From a virus, in IMG/VR virus record IMGVR_UViG_3300042090_001530, positions 124,001 to 188,000 of that record: DNA of 64,000 nucleotides; one strand, given 5' to 3'. Both the position numbers and the translations under genes were made by a program. Positions 24,942 through 32,373 of this stretch are shown here, piece by piece (position 1 is the stretch's first letter; each line of letters starts with the position of its first letter). A model generated the notes under the pieces. That model was not told the DNA's origin, did no database searches, and saw only the letters and a program-made list of their open reading frames with translations.

Positions 24942-25116
24942 GATCTGCTGCGAGCGCAGGTTGAGGCTAAGGCTGAAACTGACGGATCGCTCGACGAGGT
25001 TGCAGGTTCGAGTCCTGCTCTGCGCACTCCGGGCGCAGATGGCCCAATTGGTAGAGGCGCGTCGGGTTCCACCCAGGTTGAGGCTCTCGCTCCAGGCTCG
25101 CGTATCGCAGTCGATC
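24942..25116 (+). ncRNA. Permuted tRNA-like RNA 1 (YrlA-type Y RNA candidate)
   Basis: The order is 3' half then 5' half of a tRNA. The 3' half has an anticodon-stem strand CGACG (24992-24996), variable AGGTT, T arm GCAGG-TTCGAGT-CCTGC (25002-25018) and acceptor TCTGCGC (25019-25025). After a 7-nt loop the 5' half follows: acceptor GCGCAGA (25033-25039), D arm with GG loop (25042-25058) and CGTCG (25060-25064). Acceptor pairing is 7/7 and the CGTCG/CGACG stem 5/5. No proper anticodon loop can be formed. The flanks pair: CTGCGA (24948-24953) with TCGCAG (25105-25110) and, past a mismatch, GATC with GATC (25113-25116). An acceptor closed by a loop plus an anticodon stem opening into a 5'/3' end helix is how YrlA Y RNAs mimic tRNA. 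Confidence 0.7.
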
Positions 25117-25249
25117 GCCCGATCGAATGGATTGCCGCTGAGACCGCCAGGTTGTTGGTTCGATCCCAACGCGAGGCTCTTCGTGCCTCGCTAGCTCAAT
25201 CGGCAGAGCAGGCGCTTCAAGGTGACGGTGTTCCTTAAACGTCGCGGGT
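25117..25249 (+). ncRNA. Permuted tRNA-like RNA 2 (YrlA-type Y RNA candidate)
   Basis: Second copy of the same design. The 3' half has CGCC, variable AGGTT, T arm GTTGG-TTCGATC-CCAAC (25154-25170) and acceptor GCGAGGC (25171-25177). A 7-nt loop TCTTCGT follows, then the 5' half: GCCTCGC (25185-25191), D arm GCTC-AATCGGCA-GAGC (25194-25209) and GGCG (25211-25214). Acceptor pairing is 7/7, the D stem 4/4, the next stem four pairs. The ends pair as GCCCG (25117-25121) with CGGGT (25245-25249) and CGA with TCG (25242-25244) around a 2-nt bulge; a bulged end helix is the Ro60-binding feature of Y RNAs. An alternative 7-bp hairpin at 25111-25126 overlaps the 5' end and could be a processing site. 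Confidence 0.68.
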
Positions 25250-25389
25250 GTGACAAATGGCTGTCAACTGACTCGATATCAGTGATTGGGACCCTCGGGA
25301 TGGATATGGCCCGGGGGTTCCGCCATGTCCGGGCAACCGTCGCCGGACAGGCTCGGACACCACCGGACAGCGCCCCGTACGCTGTTCGC

Positions 25390-25683
25390 ATGTGCCGTTA
25401 CGCGATGAGCGACTATCGGACGCACTTCGTGTGCACGTTGTGCCGCCGCTCGTTCAAGCACGAGCCCGGTAGTGAGCAGCGCTGCCCTGGCTGCCGCGGG
25501 CCGATGGTGGATGCGGGCCGGGACCTTGAGGTGCCGCGGCGTGGTGACGTGGCCGGGTGGCGTGCGCTGGCCGCAGTGCTCGACGCGGGGCTGACGTTCC
25601 ATTCGTGCGGCTGCAACGGGCCCGGCTACCGGCCGAGAACGCCGGCCGCAGCCCGGCAGGTGGCATTCGCCAGCCGTAGATAG
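25390..25683 (+). CDS. Small zinc-ribbon protein, common Streptomyces family
   Basis: 97 aa from ATG 25390. FVCTLCRRSFKHEPG, CPGCRGPMVDAGRDLEVPRRGDVAGWRALAAVLDAG and SCGCNGPGYRPRT match a short chromosomal Streptomyces family that databases often mislabel as deoxyxylulose phosphate synthase. The two Cys pairs make a zinc ribbon; no DXS domain is present. A strong terminator follows. Confidence 0.8.
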   Translation: MCRYAMSDYRTHFVCTLCRRSFKHEPGSEQRCPGCRGPMVDAGRDLEVPRRGDVAGWRALAAVLDAGLTFHSCGCNGPGYRPRTPAAARQVAFASRR

Positions 25684-25684
25684 C

Positions 25685-25716
25685 GCGACCGCCCCGGTTT
25701 CGGCCGGGGCGGTCGC
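25685..25716 (+). terminator. Perfect 13-bp terminator hairpin
   Basis: GCGACCGCCCCGG (25685-25697) pairs with CCGGGGCGGTCGC (25704-25716) around TTTCGG, followed by TTCTCT. Confidence 0.9.
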
Positions 25717-25938
25717 TTCTCTGTAGGCGGGACGTCAGGGCCGTCTCTTGCAGTTCGACGGAACTGGCCGGTCAAGCGCTTAGCGGACCGGACACCCTTC
25801 CCTAAGCGGCGTCCCTAATTGGGAGTCCAGCGCGCCGCAGTGCCGTGGTGTCCTGCGACGCTGAGTACAGGATACGCGACGGGTCCGCGCGTGTCCGGGA
25901 GGCCTGACTAGTTGTCCGACGCTGGCCCACGGCCGCGT
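25717..25938. other. Gene-less stretch
   Basis: 222 bases between the terminator and the small protein at 25939. No ORF with coding character and no clear promoter. GCGCTTAGCGG is a weak inverted repeat only. Confidence 0.4.
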
Positions 25939-26208
25939 CTACGCCGCTGGCATGTCCCGCAAGGCGTCGCGCACCGCGTCCCAAGGGAATACCACGAGTC
26001 GTCCGTCGCTGCCGATGTCGGCGCCGTCGGGCAGTTGGGCGCGGAGTTCCTCGGCCCTGTCTTTGCCGATGTACGCGATGCTGCCGTCGGACAGGATGAA
26101 CACGTCCGGGCAGTTCATGCCCTGTGAGCTGCCGCGTTCCTGCGGTGTCGATCCGAGTCGGCCCACGATGGTGACTGGCGCGTGCCCGTCGCTGTCGGCA
26201 GATCCCAT
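25939..26208 (-). CDS. Small acidic protein of the rSAM/methyltransferase cluster
   Basis: 89 aa from ATG 26208. The core NCPDVFILSDGSIAYIGKDRAEELRAQLPDGA then GSDGRLVVFPWDAVRDAL matches a small Streptomyces protein I remember beside such clusters. It is the last gene of the four-gene set below the GntR regulator. It could be the peptide substrate of the methyltransferase and radical SAM enzyme, or an accessory protein; the well-folded look favours an accessory. Confidence 0.65.
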   Translation of the reverse strand: MGSADSDGHAPVTIVGRLGSTPQERGSSQGMNCPDVFILSDGSIAYIGKDRAEELRAQLPDGADIGSDGRLVVFPWDAVRDALRDMPAA

Positions 26209-26279
26209 GCCTGCGCTCCCTTCTTCGACGGCGCGCGAAGCGGCGTGGCCAACCGTAGCAGCGCGCCCGAATTGGCGTC

Positions 26280-27425
26280 TCAGGCCTTGACGATCGCCCC
26301 CCAGTGCCCGCGGCTGAGCCGGATCGTGCCGTCGAGCCCGACGGTCGCGTTCGCACCGTACAGCGGCAGGCGCCCTTCGATCAGCCACCTCTTCTTGAGC
26401 CCGTCGAGGCTGCGCCACAGGTCGATCGGGCCACTCACGTGGACCGTAGGGAGTTGCCCGATGGAGCCTTCGGCGCGGGCCCATGAACCTTCCCGATCCC
26501 AGATCAGGCTGATCGCGTAGGTGCCGCGTCGCACCCACCGCGTTTGGATGCCCTGATGCTGGACGGCGAGGTTGGAGTACAACTCCCACGCGTCGTCGAG
26601 GTCGGTCAGCGGGAACACGCCCGCGCGCGCCGACTGGTCGCCGCTGGACTCGAGCATCAGGTCGAGTCGCCGCTTCGAGACTTCCGGCGGATAGGTGTCG
26701 GAGTGGCGTGCGGGCATGAACCCGGCCCAGTCGCGTTCGATACGCCCGAGCAGCGTCCCGTCGGGTTGTCGGTTGGCGGTGAGGATCGCCGTCGTGCCGT
26801 CGAGCACCGTGACGATCCGGCCGCCGGGCCGTAGGGCTTCGATCCACGCGGGCGGGATCGGGCTGACGGCGACGGTCGCGACGATCCGGTCGTACGTGCC
26901 GGGCACGATCCGGGTCGCGTCGCACACCTCGAGGGTGGGCGTCAGGCCGTTTGCCTCGAGGCGTTCACGCGCGGCCTTCACCAGGTACGGGTCTACGTCG
27001 ACCGAGGTGACATGCCTGTCGCCGAGGCGCGTGCACAGCAGGGCGGTGCCGTATCCGGAGCCGGTGCCGACGTCGAGGACGTCCATGCCGTCGACGAGTT
27101 GGCCGTGCCGGTACATCTGGATCAGCAGTCCGGGATGCGTGCTCGACGACGTGGGCCTACCGTCGTCCAGGGTCGTGCCGGGGGCCGCCGCGTCCGCGTG
27201 CATCGTGCCGACGCGGGTGACGAGCGAGACGTCCCGGTATGCGGCATCGACCCATCGGTCTGGGTTCTGCTTGCCGCCGTGGTTGACCCATCCGTCGCCG
27301 CGACGCGCCCACCAGGAGGGCACGTATTCGTGCCGGGGGACCGATGCTAGGGGTTGGCGCCAGCGGGAGACGCCGGGCGTGACGGCGGCGGCCATGTCGG
27401 CGGCGCGCGTTTTCCAGTCGGGCAC
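26280..27425 (-). CDS. Protein-L-isoaspartate methyltransferase-like enzyme
   Basis: 381 aa. An N-terminal PCMT-like approach region (VPRHEYVPSWW), the SAM motif MDVLDVGTGSGYGTALL (about 114-130), an acidic motif II (VTSVDVDPYLVKAARERL) and GTYDRIVATVAVSPIPPAW are those of PCMT and its RiPP-cluster relatives. About 150 extra C-terminal residues after the catalytic fold (ending GTIRLSRGHWGAIVKA) set it apart from housekeeping PCMT (about 220 aa) and are typical of actinobacterial natural-product versions such as the FxLD-system methyltransferases. It methylates Asp or isoAsp carboxylates in that family. The stop of the radical SAM gene lies 4 bases upstream, so the two are one unit. Confidence 0.8.
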   Translation of the reverse strand: MPDWKTRAADMAAAVTPGVSRWRQPLASVPRHEYVPSWWARRGDGWVNHGGKQNPDRWVDAAYRDVSLVTRVGTMHADAAAPGTTLDDGRPTSSSTHPGLLIQMYRHGQLVDGMDVLDVGTGSGYGTALLCTRLGDRHVTSVDVDPYLVKAARERLEANGLTPTLEVCDATRIVPGTYDRIVATVAVSPIPPAWIEALRPGGRIVTVLDGTTAILTANRQPDGTLLGRIERDWAGFMPARHSDTYPPEVSKRRLDLMLESSGDQSARAGVFPLTDLDDAWELYSNLAVQHQGIQTRWVRRGTYAISLIWDREGSWARAEGSIGQLPTVHVSGPIDLWRSLDGLKKRWLIEGRLPLYGANATVGLDGTIRLSRGHWGAIVKA

Positions 27426-27428
27426 GGG

Positions 27429-28334
27429 TCAGTCCTTGGTTCTCTGTGTGAGCCGGATGGTCGGGAACGGCGGCGTGTAGTCGTAGGCCGGGGCGCATGC
27501 GGGGGTGCGGGCCGGGTCGCAGTCGTTCGAGTCGTCCGGTGTGCATGGGTCGCTGCTGCGGCGCGGGATGCTGCGCATGTGCCGGTTCCAGGTCGGGCCG
27601 GCGAGGATCCCGGCGAGTGTCGCACCGTCGAGGAGGTTGCCTGCACGCAGGCCGCGGCCGAGCACGCACGGGGCGACGGTGCCGTCCGGTAGGATCGCGA
27701 GCCGTCCGTCACCGCAGCGCCCGCACAGTTCGGTGACAGGCGCGTCAATGTCCGGGTTCGGGCTGGCCCGGCCGACACCGCGCGCCCGGTCTATCTTCAC
27801 CAGATCTTCGGGGACGCCGAGCCCGATCAACTCCGCTTTGGCTTCGTCGGCGCGTTGGCCCGGAAGCACTCGGACGATGCCGACCTGCAGCGGGATGCCC
27901 AGGTTTAGGGCCGTGACGATGTTCGCGCGCGTCCGGGCGTGGCTGCCGGGCTTCGTCGTGACCGCATCATGCTCGGCCGCGACGTCGGAGTAGTACGACG
28001 TGCCGAGGGTCACGCGCGGATTGGAGAACGCGTCCCAATGCTGCGCGGTGACGCTGTAGAGGTTCGAGTAGACCTGCACTTTGAGGCCTTCGAAGCCGAG
28101 GACGTAGTCGAGCAGTTCGAGCCAGTGCGGTGACGCGGTCGGCTCGCCGCCGATGAGTTGGATGGTTTCGGCGCCGCAGTCGCGGGCTTGGCGCACTGCA
28201 GCCTTCCAGTCTTCGAGGGTCATCGCGCCGTGGTGTGCGCCCGGATGCGAGCGCGTCAGACAGTGGGTGCACTTGAGTTGGCAGGCATGGGTGAGTTCGA
28301 GTTCGACGAGGCGCGGGACTGCGTCGGCGCCCAT
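27429..28334 (-). CDS. Radical SAM enzyme with SPASM-like C-terminus
   Basis: 301 aa. The 4Fe-4S motif is THACQLKCTHC (C18, C22, C25). GGEPTASPHW follows as the usual GGEP SAM-binding motif. A C-terminal cysteine group (LCGRCGDGRLAILPDGTVAPCVLGRG, then CTPDDSNDC and ACAPAYDY) is the pattern of SPASM/twitch auxiliary-cluster domains in peptide-modifying enzymes. It probably modifies a peptide or small protein. It is shorter than typical FxsB maturases. Co-directional with the methyltransferase and ATPase genes. Confidence 0.85.
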   Translation of the reverse strand: MGADAVPRLVELELTHACQLKCTHCLTRSHPGAHHGAMTLEDWKAAVRQARDCGAETIQLIGGEPTASPHWLELLDYVLGFEGLKVQVYSNLYSVTAQHWDAFSNPRVTLGTSYYSDVAAEHDAVTTKPGSHARTRANIVTALNLGIPLQVGIVRVLPGQRADEAKAELIGLGVPEDLVKIDRARGVGRASPNPDIDAPVTELCGRCGDGRLAILPDGTVAPCVLGRGLRAGNLLDGATLAGILAGPTWNRHMRSIPRRSSDPCTPDDSNDCDPARTPACAPAYDYTPPFPTIRLTQRTKD

Positions 28335-28362
28335 GGCGCTCCTTGTGGTCGGTGGGTGGGGG

Positions 28363-28836
28363 TTAAGCCGAGACGCGTTGCAGTACTACGGTAGGCGGGT
28401 CCTCGGCGTGGGCGCCCGCGCTCATGGTCGCCCCGATCGCGAGTGACGCCCACACCAGCTTGCCGAGCCTGGCGGGTTCCGTGCCCCATTCTGCGGCGAG
28501 CGCGTCCACGATCTGCAGGCCGCGCCCGGTTTCTGCGTCGTCGTCGGCGTCGCGTTCCAGCGGCATGGCATCTTTCGCGTCCTGGACTTCGACGAACAGC
28601 AGTCCGTCGTCGGCTTCGCGGTCGGTGTAGATGGTGAGGAACGCAGGCTCCGCACCATGCATCACGGCGTTGGTGACGAGCTCGGATGTGATCAGGTCTG
28701 CTGCGTCCGCGAGATGCCCGAGACCCCACTTGGCCAGGGCGGCGTCGAGGATGCGGCGGGCCTGGTGCGGCGCAGAGCGGGTGAGGGCGAACTGCGTGGA
28801 GACGCGTTCGTGGGTGCGGGGCAGGCGGGTGTTCAC
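28363..28836 (-). CDS. RsbW-like ATP-binding protein (HATPase)
   Basis: 157 aa from GTG. The N-box DLITSELVTNAVMHG and the G1 box VEVQDAKD with a later ETGRGLQIVDALAAEWG are those of the anti-sigma-factor type serine kinase family. The upstream frame continues but without coding character. These proteins are very common in Streptomyces, usually next to regulators. Here it is the first gene below the divergent GntR gene. Confidence 0.85.
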   Translation of the reverse strand: MNTRLPRTHERVSTQFALTRSAPHQARRILDAALAKWGLGHLADAADLITSELVTNAVMHGAEPAFLTIYTDREADDGLLFVEVQDAKDAMPLERDADDDAETGRGLQIVDALAAEWGTEPARLGKLVWASLAIGATMSAGAHAEDPPTVVLQRVSA

Positions 28837-29176
28837 CGGGGCGCCCCGGCGCGTGGCTGCGGCCGGCTGGCGGCGGACTGGGGCGCCTTGGGCGCCTCGG
28901 TTCGATGGGGCGCCGTCGTCGCTCGCATACCGTGCCGCTCCTCGCTGCCGAAGGAAAAGGTGCGCTGTGCAATGTGCATACGATTGCGCGCCGGTCGCCC
29001 GATGGCTAGATGCGCGGACCCGGGTGTAGTGCATCCGGGTCCGGAGCCCGGCGGCCGCTGCGTGTGGACCACGGGCACTCCCCAGATTGATACGGCTGCA
29101 CTAAGACAGGTGTATCACCGCCGTAGTACGCTGCCAAGACATACCGCACAGGAACCTGAAAGAAGGACGTCAACCC
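28837..29176. promoter_or_regulatory. Divergent control region of the rSAM cluster
   Basis: TTGATA (29087-29092), a 17-base spacer and GTGTAT (29110-29115) make a fair sigma-70-like promoter for the GntR gene. The palindrome GGTG-TAT-CACC (29109-29119) overlaps the -10 region and is a likely operator. No gene of coding character is present in this 340-base gap. Confidence 0.55.
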
Positions 29177-29908
29177 GTGACGCCGAAACAGCGCACCGAA
29201 CCCACCCACCGACGCGACGAAATCGCCGAAGCACTCCGCGGACGCATCGGCATCGGCGAATTCGCCCCCGGGGCCGAAGTGCCGTCCGGACGGGAACTCG
29301 CCGCCCAATACGACTGCGCGCCCATGACCGCCAACGCCGCCCTGCACATACTCGCCGAGGACGGCGTCATCACCATCCGGCCCGGCCGAGGGTCGATCGT
29401 CGCCCGGGCCGTCCCGTCGATCGCCGGGCCCGCCGAGAGGATGAACCGCTCGCGTTCCGGCACCCTGTTCCGCGAGGGCGACGTCCAGGAGATCCTGCGC
29501 TGCCACCTGACGCGGGGACATCCGGACGCGCGGGCCGCGTTGCGCGTGTTCGACGACGAGGAACTGGGCGCCCGCGACTACCTGGTGCGCAACGCGGCCG
29601 GCGCGGTCGTGACGCGTGCGACGTCGTATGTGCATCCGGACGTGTGGACGGCGGTCGCCGAGATCCGGGGGCCGGCGCCGATCCGGGACGGCATCATCGG
29701 CGCGATCCGGCGTGTCCTGGGGCGCGAGGCGGTCGACACCCCGACGCGGCGCAAGGCCGCCCATGCGACGGATGAGGAGGCCGCCGTGTTCGGCGTGCCG
29801 GAGGGCTCCCCGGTGCTCGTCGAGGTCACCGAATGCCAGCTGCGGGACGGCACGGTCGTGGAGTGGAACGTGTCGGTGCACCCGGAAGGGTACTGGGTCG
29901 GGCGGTAA
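29177..29908 (+). CDS. GntR-family regulator, HutC/UTRA type
   Basis: 243 aa from GTG. The N-terminal winged helix is RRDEIAEALRGRIGIGEFAPGAEVPSGRELAAQYDCAPMTANAALHILAEDGVITIRPGRGSIVA. The C-terminal half is a UTRA ligand-binding domain (ARDYLVRNAAGAVVTRATSYVHPD, ending VLVEVTECQLRDGTVVEWNVSVHPEGY). It probably represses its own gene and the divergent ATPase-rSAM-methyltransferase set through the palindrome in the gap. Confidence 0.88.
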   Translation: MTPKQRTEPTHRRDEIAEALRGRIGIGEFAPGAEVPSGRELAAQYDCAPMTANAALHILAEDGVITIRPGRGSIVARAVPSIAGPAERMNRSRSGTLFREGDVQEILRCHLTRGHPDARAALRVFDDEELGARDYLVRNAAGAVVTRATSYVHPDVWTAVAEIRGPAPIRDGIIGAIRRVLGREAVDTPTRRKAAHATDEEAAVFGVPEGSPVLVEVTECQLRDGTVVEWNVSVHPEGYWVGR

Positions 29909-29914
29909 GTGTCT

Positions 29915-30349
29915 TCAGTCGCCGCCGTCTCCAGCCTCGAGCGTGAGCCGAACTCCAGTGCCGCCGGGATCGACTACGGCGGCGCGCAGGATCCGGGTGA
30001 CCGTGGTGGGCGGCGGTCCCTTGAGCGTGATGAGGATCGACTCGCCGATCTGGTCCGCGAAGGCGTCAGGTGCGAACCGGGAGTCGAGCGGGGACGGCTG
30101 CCAGAGTTCGATCATTTCGGGGACGTGCCCCATCGTGCCCGTGTTACTTCCGCAGCCGCGTGGCGCCCCGGCCGGGCTCGGGTACAGGTCGACGTCCTCG
30201 CCGAACACGAGCGTCGTCTCGCCGGGAGTCGGGCAGCCCGGTTCGCAGAAATGCCGCCCGACGTGCCCGCGCTGCTTGCGGCAGCCGTGCGTGCCCCAGT
30301 ACACGCGGCACGGGCCTTTCGCCGCGAGCTTCCGGGCCTTACCGCGCAT
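29915..30349 (-). CDS. Hypothetical protein with Cys/His N-terminus
   Basis: 144 aa. Basic N-terminus with CRVYWGTHGCRKQRGHVGRHFCEPGC, a probable zinc site, then a beta-rich domain (ESILITLKGPPPTTVTRILRAAVVDPGGTGVRLTLEAGDGGD). Last gene of the second minus run, convergent with the GntR gene. Confidence 0.65.
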   Translation of the reverse strand: MRGKARKLAAKGPCRVYWGTHGCRKQRGHVGRHFCEPGCPTPGETTLVFGEDVDLYPSPAGAPRGCGSNTGTMGHVPEMIELWQPSPLDSRFAPDAFADQIGESILITLKGPPPTTVTRILRAAVVDPGGTGVRLTLEAGDGGD

Positions 30350-30504
30350 CAGCCGACCTCGGTCCCGGTCGCGTCATCAAGCATCCGGCCGACGTAGTCG
30401 AGGTCGAGCCAGCACACCCAACCGCCTTCGTCCTGTCGAGTCGAGTCGGGGGCCCGGCACAGTCGGCCCACGTGCGCCCGGATTTCCGCGTCCAGGTCAG
30501 CCAT
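30349..30504 (-). CDS. Small acidic protein
   Basis: 51 aa from ATG 30504, overlapping the upstream stop. MADLDAEIRAHVGRL and GGWVCWLDLDYVGRML. Function unknown. Confidence 0.6.
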   Translation of the reverse strand: MADLDAEIRAHVGRLCRAPDSTRQDEGGWVCWLDLDYVGRMLDDATGTEVG

Positions 30505-30766
30505 CGGCGCCCGCCGTCTCCGTCTCGATCGCGGGCTTCTCGCCGACGTAGTCCTCGCGACAGCCCTCGCAGTACCGAATATGCACCGTGTCCCAGGCGG
30601 AGACGGGTTCGCCGGCCTCCTGGTGCTCACGGGCGCCGCACTCCGAGCACACGTCGAACCCGCCGCAGCAGCATCCGGGGCACGACCCGGACGTCGTGTG
30701 CCAGCCGGACCAGGGCTCGCCGGAACCGTCGTCGAACCGGGCCCAGCGGAAGCGGGCGTCAGCCAT
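30497..30766 (-). CDS. Cys-rich zinc protein
   Basis: 89 aa. CPGCCCGGFDVCSECGAREH and YCEGCREDYVG give at least six cysteines in a zinc-ribbon pattern. Unknown function. Confidence 0.65.
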   Translation of the reverse strand: MADARFRWARFDDGSGEPWSGWHTTSGSCPGCCCGGFDVCSECGAREHQEAGEPVSAWDTVHIRYCEGCREDYVGEKPAIETETAGADG

Positions 30767-31106
30767 CGCTCAGCACCTCCCAGCCGACTTGCCGCAGGAG
30801 TCTCGCCGCGTCGCCTTCACTGGGCCCCCACCGCACCCAGTTCGGGCGTGCAGAAGCCGCGATGGGCGCGTTTCCGGGGGTATCGATGACGAGTTCGGCT
30901 ACCTCGATGAGGACTCGCCCGTCCGGGGTCCACCAACGTCGGACTATCGGCGCGAGAGGGCTTGGGTTGGTGTCGGAGTCCCAGAGTTGCATGTCGTCGC
31001 TGGTGCCTGGCAAGAACTCTGTGGCCATGTACTTCTGCCAGGTGACGTCACTCCTGTCCGGGCCGGAGCGGTCGAGGACGCGCAGCCGCAGAATGATCTC
31101 AGGCAT
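30759..31106 (-). CDS. Hypothetical protein
   Basis: 115 aa from the ATG of MPEIILRLRVLDRSG. A beta-rich N-terminus and a C-terminal WVRWGPSEGDAARLLRQVGWEVLSDG. No known family. Confidence 0.6.
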   Translation of the reverse strand: MPEIILRLRVLDRSGPDRSDVTWQKYMATEFLPGTSDDMQLWDSDTNPSPLAPIVRRWWTPDGRVLIEVAELVIDTPGNAPIAASARPNWVRWGPSEGDAARLLRQVGWEVLSDG

Positions 31107-31173
31107 CGCGGCCTCCGACGTAGGCGCAGGCCTGGATCTCTTCGAGACGCATATCGGGCATCGGGTCAGCCAC
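31099..31173 (-). CDS. Possible 24-aa coupled peptide
   Basis: GTG 31173 overlaps the upstream stop (31166-31168) and the TGA (31099-31101) overlaps the next ATG, in the same pattern as larger genes. The peptide is MADPMPDMRLEEIQACAYVGGRDA. It may be a real micro-gene or just keep ribosomes moving between genes. Confidence 0.4.
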   Translation of the reverse strand: MADPMPDMRLEEIQACAYVGGRDA

Positions 31174-31438
31174 GGTCGGCCGCCCTCGGGTGGTCCGGGT
31201 GCAGCCGGGGCCAGTACTGCGACACGGGGATGCCGTGCCCGCGCAGGTGCGCCTGGACCAGCGTCATCATCTCGGCGACCGTGCCGTCCATGTGCAGGCC
31301 GCCGCACGAGCAGTCGACAAGGAACAGGACCGGTTCGCTCGATGTCAGGCCTCGGAAGTCGAGGTGCGGGGTGGCGGTCAGCGTGTGGTTGCGGCACTCG
31401 ACGCGGACCGCGTCGTCGTCAGCGAGAAGGTCAGTCAT
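31166..31438 (-). CDS. Hypothetical protein
   Basis: 90 aa from the second Met. CRNHTLTATPHLDF and VDCSCGGLHMDGTVAEMMTLVQAHLRGHG. The CSCGGLHxDGTVxEMMxxxxAHLRxHG segment looks like a conserved small module. Unknown function. Confidence 0.6.
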   Translation of the reverse strand: MTDLLADDDAVRVECRNHTLTATPHLDFRGLTSSEPVLFLVDCSCGGLHMDGTVAEMMTLVQAHLRGHGIPVSQYWPRLHPDHPRAADRG

Positions 31439-31976
31439 CGTCACCCTCCATCGGCTCGTCCGCCTCCATCAGCAACGTCCACAACCAATCCACGCGCAGC
31501 GGCAACTCCTGCGCTCCGCGGTGCGTCACGCCAATGACCGGCGAGCCGTAGCCTTGCGCGTGGTCGTCGATCCACTCCAGGATGCGCTTCGCCGCTTCGA
31601 GTCGCTTCCCGCTCACGGCGGGCCGGGCCAGCCGTAGCGCGCACAATTCGTCGTTGGACTCCCGGAAGCGGGCGCGGATCTCCCGTTCGGCCGCCGTGGC
31701 GCGCTCCAGCCTCTTCAGGAGCGTCGCCGTGTCGTCGTCAGCCTCCGGGCTGCCCGCGGCGCCCCTGTCGTAGCTGTCGCCCTCGGCCGCGAACGCCTCC
31801 TCGGCGAGCGCGCAAGCTGCGCCGTCGCGGTACTGGTCGTAGGCGTTCAGGATGTCAGCGAGGCACGATCGGACGGCCCCGGTCGGCGAGTGCATCTTGC
31901 TGGCCTGCTCGTCGAGGATCGCGGTTAGCTCGGGCGGGATGGTTTCGGCGGTCCAGCGCGCCATCATCTCAGGCAT
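31431..31976 (-). CDS. Hypothetical helical protein
   Basis: 181 aa. Long helices with a coiled-coil stretch (LLKRLERATAAEREIRARFRESNDELCALRL), ending LLMEADEPMEGDDD. Upstream in-frame ATG at 32006 overlaps the neighbour too deeply. No motif. Confidence 0.6.
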   Translation of the reverse strand: MPEMMARWTAETIPPELTAILDEQASKMHSPTGAVRSCLADILNAYDQYRDGAACALAEEAFAAEGDSYDRGAAGSPEADDDTATLLKRLERATAAEREIRARFRESNDELCALRLARPAVSGKRLEAAKRILEWIDDHAQGYGSPVIGVTHRGAQELPLRVDWLWTLLMEADEPMEGDDD

Positions 31977-32373
31977 TCCCGTCTCCCATTCCGGGTCGTG
32001 CAACATGGATTCGGATCGTGCCCTTCGCCACCGACGGGTCAGATGTCACCGGGATCCCTGCCAAGTCGGCGAGCGGCACGCGCGGCCCGGTCGGCTGGTT
32101 CGGCGAATCGGCGTACTCCAATCGCATCCACGTGCCCGCCTCAGTAATTGCCCTATAGCCAGCGAAGTCGCCGAGTTGGACGGTGCACCGCTCGCCGCAG
32201 CCACGCTGCCGATGTGGGACGCCTACGCCGAAGTGCCACAGGCCCGGCATGGGCTCGGCGAACGCCTGAACCCAGGCGGACAGCGCGTCCTCGAGGGCGT
32301 TGCCGCGTTCCCGTTCCGCCGCGGCCTGACCCTTCCACGCCTCGGCATCATCGGACCACTCGTCGTCATGCAT
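31969..32373 (-). CDS. Hypothetical protein
   Basis: 134 aa. Helical N-terminus rich in Glu, then GVPHRQRGCGERCTVQLGDF and a beta-rich end. Unknown. Confidence 0.6.
   Translation of the reverse strand: MHDDEWSDDAEAWKGQAAAERERGNALEDALSAWVQAFAEPMPGLWHFGVGVPHRQRGCGERCTVQLGDFAGYRAITEAGTWMRLEYADSPNQPTGPRVPLADLAGIPVTSDPSVAKGTIRIHVARPGMGDGNA

Noticed and set aside
24954-25025. An ordinary linear tRNA beginning GCGCAGG at 24954
   Set aside because: The 3' end and T arm fit, but the sequence after GCGCAGG has no D arm and no strand able to pair with CGACG. The matching 5' acceptor and D arm lie downstream at 25033, with one better acceptor pair.
24934-25300. Permuted group I intron-exon arrangement around the tRNA halves
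   Set aside because: The sequence outside the tRNA halves is only about 60 to 90 bases per side and no P7-type core strands could be found. A Y RNA-like fold explains the data with less.
25390-25683. Deoxyxylulose-5-phosphate synthase
   Set aside because: That label is often attached to this small Streptomyces family, but the 97-aa protein is only a zinc ribbon and has no thiamine-binding or transketolase domain.
27429-28334. The radical SAM gene as FxsB maturase of the FXSXX peptide
   Set aside because: It is 10 kb away, in another transcription unit, shorter than typical FxsB proteins, and tied to a methyltransferase. Kept only as an alternative.
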